A DNA stretch of 5,016 nucleotides from an uncultured Prevotella sp. (GTDB taxonomy: Bacteria; Bacteroidota; Bacteroidia; Bacteroidales; Bacteroidaceae), in contig CAMYZK010000214.1 of assembly GCA_947303825.1 (NCBI GenBank), positions 1 to 5,016 of the forward strand. Reading direction: 5' to 3'. This document shows positions 1 through 5,016 of this stretch, in pieces. The position numbers were made by a program, and so were the translations under genes. Under the pieces are notes generated by a model. It was not told the origin of the DNA. It did not search any database and worked only from the letters and a program-made list of their open reading frames with translations. Position 1 is the first letter of the stretch. Every line of letters starts with the position of its first letter.

Positions 1-114
1 CATGCTGGAACAAAGGTAAAAATCGTCGACGACACGATGAGCCAATGGAAGAAAATAAAACTTTCCGACGGTCGTGAAGGTTGGATAAGCCTTTCGTCAA
101 TAGAAATAATATAA
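1..114 (+). CDS. C-terminal end of an SH3-domain protein, probably BatE-like (5' partial)
   Basis: Frame 1 is open from the window edge to TAA at 112-114 and gives 37 residues. The pattern is a C-terminal bacterial SH3 domain: a TKVKIV strand, then W16 with KKIKL, then DGREGWI, then a final hydrophobic strand ending in IEII. Such domains usually bind peptidoglycan or other ligands in the periplasm. In Bacteroidetes a short SH3 tail of this kind ending a TPR protein is typical of BatE, the last gene of the bat (aerotolerance) operon. The TPR part would lie upstream of the window, so the BatE assignment is an inference from the tail alone; another SH3-tailed envelope protein is possible. The PAP2 gene follows after 99 bases on the same strand with no obvious terminator between, so read-through is plausible. 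Confidence 0.72.
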   Translation, partial: HAGTKVKIVDDTMSQWKKIKLSDGREGWISLSSIEII

Positions 115-144
115 AAACCACCTATCTGATATTGTCAAGAAAAC

Positions 145-215
145 AACTCTCAACTCTTCGCTCGGCTCTGCCGCTTTGTTTGCAAAGAACTCTCAACTCT
201 CAACTCTTAACTCTT
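145..215. repeat. Composite AACTCTY heptamer repeat with two central hairpins
   Basis: Two tandem copies of the heptamer AACTCTY (AACTCTC, AACTCTT) occupy 145-158. Four more (AACTCTC twice, AACTCTT twice) occupy 188-215. Between them lie two adjacent small inverted repeats: CGGC-TCT-GCCG at 163-173 and CTTTG-TTTG-CAAAG at 174-187. The arrangement is array, hairpins, array, and it fills most of the spacer between the SH3 gene and the PAP2 gene. I see no coding capacity and no transposase. It resembles intergenic simple-repeat islands that occur in Bacteroidales genomes, but I cannot check here whether this unit is dispersed. Its last two bases are also the first two bases of the TTG start codon of the PAP2 gene. 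Confidence 0.8.
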
Positions 216-906
216 GGACTGGATAGCACTCGACAAACAATGGCTCCTCGCCGTAAATGGCAGTGAATCGCTATTTCTCGACTCACTTGTCAAGACACTC
301 ACCACTGCCACTACATGGATTCCCCTCTATGTAGCCCTGTTCTATGTAGTCCTGAAAAACAGTAACAACATCCGCAAGGTAATGCTCATCCTAGGCTGTG
401 CCCTGATGTGCATACTTCTTGCAGGAACAATAGATGACACCATCGTAAAGCCACTGGTTGAAAGGTGGAGACCAGCCCGCGACCCGGACATTGGCATGGC
501 TGTAGACATTGTCAACGGATACCGTGGCGGACGCTTCGGGTTCTTCTCTGCTCATGCCTCAAACACCTTCTCTATTGCGGTGTTCTTCATGTGGCATGTA
601 CGTTCCCGCCTTCTCAGCATCAGTCTGCTTCTATGGTCGTTACTCAACTGCTGGACTAGGCTCTACTTGGGAGTTCACTATCCAGGTGACATCATTGTAG
701 GACTGGTGTGGGGAGCGATAGTAGGTACTGCTGTGTGGTTGGCATTCTCAAAAATCACAAAACAGTCCGACGCCGACCCAAACCTTATCTCTGACCAATA
801 TACCTCAACAGGCTATTTGCATAGCCATGCCAACATAGTAGTGACAGTACTCTCTGCCACGCTTATATATGCCATCATTAAGGCGTGTTTGGCCATTAAC
901 ATGTAA
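214..906 (+). CDS. PAP2-family membrane phosphatase
   Basis: Encodes 230 residues of an integral-membrane phosphatase of the type 2 phosphatidic acid phosphatase (PAP2) superfamily. All three signature blocks are present: K79-x6-R86-P87, S112-A113-H114, and R149-x5-H155-x3-D159. H155 is the expected phospho-accepting nucleophile, and H114 and D159 its helpers. Hydrophobic segments lie at about 33-48, 56-74, 112-128, 133-147, 160-178 and 206-226. Family members remove phosphate from lipid phosphates or diphosphates (undecaprenyl diphosphate, phosphatidylglycerol phosphate, lipid A); the substrate here cannot be told from sequence. The start is TTG at 214, because an in-frame TAA lies at 208-210 and the next in-frame ATG is at codon 57, inside the fold. 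No Shine-Dalgarno motif is visible; the leader is the heptamer repeat. The QueA-family gene starts 9 bases after the stop, so the two are probably co-transcribed. Confidence 0.9.
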   Translation: MDWIALDKQWLLAVNGSESLFLDSLVKTLTTATTWIPLYVALFYVVLKNSNNIRKVMLILGCALMCILLAGTIDDTIVKPLVERWRPARDPDIGMAVDIVNGYRGGRFGFFSAHASNTFSIAVFFMWHVRSRLLSISLLLWSLLNCWTRLYLGVHYPGDIIVGLVWGAIVGTAVWLAFSKITKQSDADPNLISDQYTSTGYLHSHANIVVTVLSATLIYAIIKACLAINM

Positions 907-915
907 TTGTTCAAT

Positions 916-2214
916 ATGAAATATGAGAATGCACGGCAGATAAGCATAAGCGATTATTCTTACAACCTGCCCGAAGACCGTATAGCAAAATATCCTGTAA
1001 CACCGCGCGACAGTTCACGCCTGCTGGTCTACGATCATGGCAGCCTGCGTGACGAGCATTTCAGCAACCTTGCCAGCCAGCTGCCCAAGGGTGCTTTGAT
1101 GATATTCAACAACACGAAGGTTATTCATGCCCGCCTGAACTTCAGGAAACAGATAACGGCCCCTGACGGCTCACCTGCCGAGGGAGCACGGATAGAGGTC
1201 TTTCTGCTTGAACCTTATTTGCCAGCCGACTACGAGCAGATGTTTCTTACCCGAGGCCATTGCACATGGCTCTGCATGGTGGGCAACCTGAAAAAGTGGA
1301 AAGAAGGAAGCCTCAAAATGTCAGTATCGATAGACGGAATGCCTGTTGTAGTCACTGCCTCACGTATGGCTACCAACAGCACAAACCTCACAATAGAGTT
1401 CAACTGGTGTTTCGAGTCTGATGTCACAGGCAAGCCCAATACCAGTCTGCCTACATTTGCCGACATTCTTGACGCTGCTGGACAGCTGCCCATCCCACCT
1501 TATCTGAACAGGCAGACACAAGAGAGCGACCTCACCACATACCAAACTGTATATTCAAAGATAAAAGGCAGTGTTGCAGCCCCTACTGCCGGTCTTCACT
1601 TCACTCCGCAGGTGCTACAAAACCTTGTAGAGCATGATATAGACATAGAGGAACTTACACTCCATGTAGGAGCGGGAACTTTTAAGCCAGTGAAAAGTCA
1701 GCACATGGACGGTCATGAAATGCACACAGAGCATATCTGTGTAAGGCGACAGACTTTGCAAAAGCTTCTTGCTCACAACTGTCAGGCCATTGCTGTTGGT
1801 ACCACAAGTGTGCGCACACTGGAGAGCCTCTATTACATGGGACTGAAAGTTAAGCAATGCCCGGACCTAAACGCCGACCAACTGCATATCGGTCAGTGGG
1901 AACCTTACGACCTGGACGCATCGACCATGCAGCCGTCTCGCACTGAGGTTGAGTCTGCCATCAGAGCATTGCTGCAGTGGCTGGACAACCACGACCTTGG
2001 TGCCCTTCATGCCTGTACACAGATCATGATAGCCCCCGGCTACAGTTTCAAGATAGTATCTCACCTTGTCACCAACTTCCATCAGCCACAGTCCACCTTG
2101 CTCCTACTTGTCAGCGCCTTCACCAGAGGACAGTGGCAAACAATCTATCACCATGCCTTGGAGAATGGCTACCGTTTCCTAAGCTATGGCGACAGCTCTC
2201 TGCTCATACCATAG
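916..2214 (+). CDS. queA: QueA-family S-adenosylmethionine:tRNA ribosyltransferase-isomerase, long form
   Basis: Encodes 432 residues, against about 350 for typical QueA. QueA transfers and isomerises the ribose of S-adenosylmethionine onto preQ1-modified tRNA to give epoxyqueuosine at wobble position 34, in the cytoplasm. Family blocks are clear: PEDRIAKYP near 19-27, FNNTKVIHARL at 64-74, GSVAAPTAGLHFT at 218-230, LHVGAGTFKPV at 249-259, GTTSVRTLES at 295-304, NFH at 387-389 and YGDSSLL near the end. Relative to E. coli QueA there are roughly 47 extra residues between TTSVRTLES and TQIMIAPGY, plus smaller insertions near 78-90 and 100-130. I recall that Bacteroidales often carry both a standard QueA and a longer paralogue; this would be the longer one, so its exact reaction is less certain than its family. 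ATG at 916 is preferred over the in-frame TTG at 907, as MKYENA leads directly into the family N terminus. It is followed by a terminator. Confidence 0.87.
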   Translation: MKYENARQISISDYSYNLPEDRIAKYPVTPRDSSRLLVYDHGSLRDEHFSNLASQLPKGALMIFNNTKVIHARLNFRKQITAPDGSPAEGARIEVFLLEPYLPADYEQMFLTRGHCTWLCMVGNLKKWKEGSLKMSVSIDGMPVVVTASRMATNSTNLTIEFNWCFESDVTGKPNTSLPTFADILDAAGQLPIPPYLNRQTQESDLTTYQTVYSKIKGSVAAPTAGLHFTPQVLQNLVEHDIDIEELTLHVGAGTFKPVKSQHMDGHEMHTEHICVRRQTLQKLLAHNCQAIAVGTTSVRTLESLYYMGLKVKQCPDLNADQLHIGQWEPYDLDASTMQPSRTEVESAIRALLQWLDNHDLGALHACTQIMIAPGYSFKIVSHLVTNFHQPQSTLLLLVSAFTRGQWQTIYHHALENGYRFLSYGDSSLLIP

Positions 2215-2253
2215 GAGTCTTTCTTATTTCAATTGCGTTTTATTGCTTCCTTC

Positions 2254-2286
2254 AAGTGCTTCCGCATGTAGCAGAGGCATTTTTTT
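2254..2286 (+). terminator. Intrinsic terminator after the QueA-family gene
   Basis: A hairpin pairs 2257-2265 (TGCTTCCGC) with 2271-2279 (GCAGAGGCA). It has eight pairs (one G-T wobble), one C-A mismatch and a five-base loop (ATGTA). Seven T residues follow at 2280-2286. The preceding AAG at 2254-2256 can extend pairing into the T-run. This is a standard Rho-independent terminator, 40 bases after the QueA stop, and it separates that unit from the kdsA unit. Confidence 0.8.
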
Positions 2287-2296
2287 ATCTCTTTTC

Positions 2297-2327
2297 TTGC
2301 TTGTTTAAAACAAAATGACTACCTTTG
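2297..2327 (+). promoter_or_regulatory. Bacteroidetes-type sigma-70 promoter for kdsA
   Basis: TACCTTTG at 2320-2327 matches the Bacteroidetes -7 element TAnnTTTG exactly. A TTG at 2297-2299 sits 20 bases upstream, the usual distance for the -33 element; another TTG at 2301-2303 would give 16. Transcription would begin near 2333-2336 and leave a leader of about 25 bases before the kdsA ATG. The position just after the terminator supports its use as the start of the Kdo transcription unit. Confidence 0.72.
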
Positions 2328-2359
2328 CACGACATAATCTGATTTTGGGAATGTGAGGA

Positions 2360-3130
2360 ATGGCAGACATACACGATATTAAGTTCATCGCTGGCCCCTG
2401 TGTCATAGAGTCGCCAGAGCTTTTGGATGATGTTGCCCGCAAACTGGTTGACATTAACCGTCGATGCGGCACAGACATCATCTTCAAAGCTTCGTTCGAC
2501 AAAGCCAACCGTACATCAATCCATTCTTTCAGAGGCCCCGGCCTTGAAAAGGGACTTCAAATGCTTGCCGACATAAAGAGCAGATACAGCCTAAAGATAC
2601 TTACCGATATCCATGAGTCGTGGCAGGCAAATCCCGTAGGCGAAGTGTGCGATGTCATCCAGATACCTGCATTCCTTTGCCGTCAGACTGACCTGCTCGT
2701 AGCCGCTGCTCGCACTAGGCGCACCGTAAACATTAAAAAGGCTCAGTTCCTAAGCGGGCGCGACATGAGGTGGCCTGTAGAGAAGGTACGTGAAGCGGGA
2801 GCCACTGACGTTTGGCTCACCGAGCGTGGCAACATGATGGGATATGGCAACCTGGTGGTTGACTTCCGCAACATTGCCGACATGCTCGACATTGTTCCCG
2901 TAGTGATAATGGACTGTACGCACAGTGTGCAGCGACCCTCATCCGAGAAGGGATGCACCGGTGGCGACCGCCGCTTTGTGCCCTCTATGGCTCTTGCAGC
3001 CAAGGCTTTCGGAGCTACAGGCTATTTCTTCGAGGTGCATCCCGACCCCGACAAGGGGCTTAGCGATGCTGCCAACATGCTTGAGCTTGACAAGCTTGAG
3101 AGTATTGTTCGTAATATACTCACATCGTAA
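2360..3130 (+). CDS. kdsA: 3-deoxy-8-phosphooctulonate (Kdo-8-phosphate) synthase, metal-dependent class
   Basis: Encodes 256 residues of a cytoplasmic TIM-barrel aldolase that condenses phosphoenolpyruvate with arabinose 5-phosphate to give Kdo 8-phosphate and phosphate, the committed step to Kdo for lipopolysaccharide. Family blocks run in order: IAGPCVIES (10-18), FKASFDKANRTS (42-53), GPGLEKGL (59-66), TDIHE (82-86), QIPAFLCRQTDLL (101-113), NIKKAQFL (124-131), TERG (154-157), GYGNLVVDFR (161-170), THSVQ (187-191) and FFEVHPDP (223-230). C14, H188, E225 and D236 all fall three residues after the four metal ligands I recall for the Aquifex enzyme (C11, H185, E222, D233), so this is the metallo class, unlike E. 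coli KdsA, which has Asn at the Cys position. The ATG at 2360 is fixed by an in-frame TGA at 2354-2356. kdsD follows 16 bases after the stop. Confidence 0.96.
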   Translation: MADIHDIKFIAGPCVIESPELLDDVARKLVDINRRCGTDIIFKASFDKANRTSIHSFRGPGLEKGLQMLADIKSRYSLKILTDIHESWQANPVGEVCDVIQIPAFLCRQTDLLVAAARTRRTVNIKKAQFLSGRDMRWPVEKVREAGATDVWLTERGNMMGYGNLVVDFRNIADMLDIVPVVIMDCTHSVQRPSSEKGCTGGDRRFVPSMALAAKAFGATGYFFEVHPDPDKGLSDAANMLELDKLESIVRNILTS

Positions 3131-3146
3131 CTACCCTATCTGAGAA

Positions 3147-4097
3147 ATGACAGCAAGGCAGTATGGCATACAAGCAATCCGCGATGAGGCAGAAGCACTG
3201 AACAGCCTTATCTCGAAGATTGACGACCAGTTTGACAAGGCCATAGAGCTCATGTATTCCTGTCATGGGAAAGTCATCGTTACCGGTGTGGGCAAAAGTG
3301 GACATATCGGGGCAAAGATAGCCGCCACATTCTCATCGACAGGCACTCCTTCCTTCTTTATCAATCCGCTTGACGTCTATCATGGCGACCTGGGGGTAAT
3401 GACCCGCGACGACGTGGTGCTGGCCATATCCAACTCAGGGCAGACCGACGAGCTTCTCCGGTTCATTCCGCTGTTGCTGCACTCCTGCATTCCCATCATT
3501 GCCATGACTGGCAATCCCGACTCACTGCTGGCCAAATATGCCAATTGCCATATCAACGTGATGGTTAAACGTGAGGCCTGTCCCCTGAACCTGGCTCCTA
3601 CAAGTTCGACCACGGCCACATTGGCAATGGGCGATGCATTAGCCATAGCCCTGATGCAGAAACGTCATTTCATGCCGCAGGACTTTGCCCACTTCCACCC
3701 AGGAGGAGAGCTGGGGAAGCGGCTGCTTACCACAGCGTCCGATGTGATGCGCAGCGAAGACCTGCCTGTCTTCAATGAGCAAACCAAGCTGGGGCAGGCC
3801 ATTGTGCTTGTCAGCGAGGGGAAGCTGGGTCTTGGCGTTGCCATCGACGCGGAGAAGAAGATAATAGGCATTATCACCGACGGCGACATTCGCCGTGCCA
3901 TAGAGAGGTGGAAGGCAGAGTTCTTCGACCATACCGTAGGAGACATTATGACACGACATCCCAAAAGTGTGTCATGCGATACAAAGATAACAGAAATCCA
4001 GCACATCATGCAACGATATAAGATACACTCCGTCCTGGTCAGCGACAAGGAAAACCGCCTGCTAGGGGTTGTAGACCATTACCGCTGCATGCTGTAA
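3147..4097 (+). CDS. kdsD: D-arabinose 5-phosphate isomerase (KdsD/KpsF/GutQ family)
   Basis: Encodes 316 residues of a cytoplasmic isomerase converting ribulose 5-phosphate to arabinose 5-phosphate, the substrate of the KdsA encoded just upstream. An N-terminal SIS sugar-isomerase domain (about 35-180) carries TGVGKSGHIGAK (46-57), STGTPSFF (64-71), ISNSGQTDE (94-102) and APTSSTTATLAMGDALA (150-166). K50, E102, E143 and H184 sit at a constant offset of nine from the residues I recall as catalytic in E. coli KdsD (K59, E111, E152, H193), so the active site looks intact. Two CBS domains follow, about 198-257 (with GIITDGDIRRAI) and 265-316 (IMTRHPKSV to LLGVVDH), as in the family. The protein ends slightly sooner than the 328-residue E. 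coli enzyme. ATG at 3147 is supported by an in-frame TGA at 3141. The kpsF/gutQ names are used for the same family; the kdsA neighbour favours the Kdo role. Confidence 0.94.
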   Translation: MTARQYGIQAIRDEAEALNSLISKIDDQFDKAIELMYSCHGKVIVTGVGKSGHIGAKIAATFSSTGTPSFFINPLDVYHGDLGVMTRDDVVLAISNSGQTDELLRFIPLLLHSCIPIIAMTGNPDSLLAKYANCHINVMVKREACPLNLAPTSSTTATLAMGDALAIALMQKRHFMPQDFAHFHPGGELGKRLLTTASDVMRSEDLPVFNEQTKLGQAIVLVSEGKLGLGVAIDAEKKIIGIITDGDIRRAIERWKAEFFDHTVGDIMTRHPKSVSCDTKITEIQHIMQRYKIHSVLVSDKENRLLGVVDHYRCML

Positions 4098-4121
4098 ACC
4101 AATTGAGAGAAAACAAAAACT

Positions 4122-5016
4122 ATGAAACGAATACTTTCCTTTGTCTTACTGGCAATTATATGTCAACTGTTTCCAAGTGCCTCTAGCGCACAAGTAATAT
4201 TCAAGACACTCAGTGCTCGCAACGGACTGACATCCAGTCAGATAAACTGCATACTCAAGGACGACCGAGGCTTTATGTGGTTTGGCACTCCTGCCGGCCT
4301 GTATAGATATGACGGCTATCTGTTCAAGCATTATCAGACCGACTCACAGGACGGATCATCACTGCCCGACAGCTACATAGAGTCAATACAGTCGGCCATA
4401 GGAGGCGAACTGTGGATAAAGACGGCTTCAGGCTATTGCATCTACCACTCCCAGAATGAGAGTTTCGACCGTGACCTGCGTCAAGTCTTTGCCCGGCTCG
4501 GCATTAACGACTTGCCAGAGATAATATATATTGACAAGAAGAAGAACCTCTGGGGCTACATACCCTCAAAGGGTGTCATCTGCTACAACATGCAGCAGCA
4601 GCTCTGCTATGAGTTTGGCTATACCAACAGTGCATACGCTATACCGCAGGGACGTGTTGTCTCTATAGGCGAATGCCCAGAAGGAGCACTTGTCGTCTAT
4701 GAGGACGGCCGCATAGTGTGTTGCGATGCCACCCGCCAGCAGTCCACACCTTGGAGGAACTTCGAGATAGCCCAGCGCAAGTTGCGCAATTCTACAACAT
4801 TGAAAGTCTTTTCCGACCAGCTGGGCAACATCTGGCTTTACGGACAGGGTACGCTCTTTGTCTATAACAGGCAGTCTAGCACGTGGGACACCACCATTGG
4901 CGACAAGCTGGGTCTGACAGGCGCTAATGTCGATTACAGCATCAACGCTATGGAGGCCGACCGCAGCAATAACATCTGGATGGCTACCAGCCGCGACGGT
5001 CTTATACGCATAGACC
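4122..5016 (+). CDS. Reg_prop beta-propeller sensor, N-terminal part (3' partial)
   Basis: Open from ATG 4122 to the window end, giving 298 complete codons. Residues 1-23 are a Sec signal peptide: MKR, a hydrophobic core at 4-17, and a likely cut after SSA with Q24 as first mature residue. The rest is the periplasmic sensor propeller (two-component regulator propeller, Reg_prop). Clear blades are ILKDDRGFMWFGTPAGLYRY (44-63), the KKNLWGYIPSKGVICYN stretch (140-156), DQLGNIWLYGQGTLFVYN (232-249) and DRSNNIWMATSRDGLIRI (280-297). The opening, NGLTSSQINCIL followed by GLYRYDGYLF, is the usual start of Bacteroidetes hybrid two-component sensors, which continue with more blades, a Y_Y_Y domain, a membrane segment and kinase or DNA-binding modules. 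Those parts lie beyond the window, so the output type is unknown. The 24-base gap after kdsD has an A-rich leader and no TAnnTTTG promoter, so transcription with kdsA-kdsD is likely. Confidence 0.9.
   Translation, partial: MKRILSFVLLAIICQLFPSASSAQVIFKTLSARNGLTSSQINCILKDDRGFMWFGTPAGLYRYDGYLFKHYQTDSQDGSSLPDSYIESIQSAIGGELWIKTASGYCIYHSQNESFDRDLRQVFARLGINDLPEIIYIDKKKNLWGYIPSKGVICYNMQQQLCYEFGYTNSAYAIPQGRVVSIGECPEGALVVYEDGRIVCCDATRQQSTPWRNFEIAQRKLRNSTTLKVFSDQLGNIWLYGQGTLFVYNRQSSTWDTTIGDKLGLTGANVDYSINAMEADRSNNIWMATSRDGLIRID

Noticed and set aside
163..187. Intrinsic terminator after the SH3 gene
   Set aside because: The two hairpins have stems of only four and five pairs and are followed by AACTCT repeats, not a T-run.
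145..215. CRISPR array
   Set aside because: The units are 7-base tandem copies with no spacers of regular length and no cas genes nearby.
81..266. 61-codon + strand frame spanning the heptamer repeat
   Set aside because: It starts with TTG inside the SH3 gene and is mostly translation of the repeat; it overlaps the PAP2 start.
907..915. Upstream TTG start for the QueA-like gene
   Set aside because: It adds only three residues (MFN) before an ATG at 916 that fits the family N terminus; ATG is the simpler choice.
1977..2318. 113-codon + strand open frame overlapping the end of the QueA-like gene
   Set aside because: It is out of frame with conserved QueA motifs and runs through the terminator; its product shows no family features.
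3665..4048. 127-codon open frame on the minus strand opposite kdsD
   Set aside because: It lies wholly within the well-supported kdsD gene, has no recognisable motif, and is one of several reverse-strand shadows there.

Overview
The window looks like a Bacteroidales chromosome, most likely Prevotella/Bacteroides-type. The grounds are a long-form QueA-family protein, a Cys-containing (metal-dependent) KdsA, a periplasmic Reg_prop beta-propeller sensor, starts without Shine-Dalgarno sequences (A-rich leaders, one TTG start), and a promoter matching the Bacteroidetes TTG / TAnnTTTG pattern. No phage, transposase, CRISPR, tRNA or rRNA gene is visible. All genes lie on the + strand, in two transcription units.

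Unit 1 (1-2214) starts inside the last 37 codons of a gene ending in a bacterial SH3 domain, probably the TPR/SH3 protein BatE. A 99-base spacer follows that holds AACTCTY heptamer arrays flanking two small hairpins. Next is a PAP2-family membrane phosphatase whose TTG start overlaps the last heptamer. After 9 bases comes a 432-residue QueA-family SAM:tRNA ribosyltransferase-isomerase. A good intrinsic terminator (2254-2286) closes the unit.

Unit 2 (from about 2330) is driven by a promoter at 2297-2327. It carries kdsA (Kdo-8-phosphate synthase), then 16 bases later kdsD/kpsF (arabinose-5-phosphate isomerase, SIS plus two CBS domains), then 24 bases later the N-terminal 298 residues of a secreted or periplasmic two-component-type propeller sensor that runs off the window. 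KdsD makes arabinose 5-phosphate from ribulose 5-phosphate, and KdsA condenses it with phosphoenolpyruvate. The pair therefore supplies the first two steps of Kdo synthesis for the inner core of lipopolysaccharide. The sensor is in the same apparent operon, but its output and ligand cannot be read here.

Most of the window is ordinary housekeeping and envelope metabolism. I see no convincing new biological system. The points most worth a second look are the composite heptamer/hairpin repeat that sets the start of the PAP2 gene, the enlarged QueA-like enzyme, and the coupling of Kdo genes to a propeller sensor.
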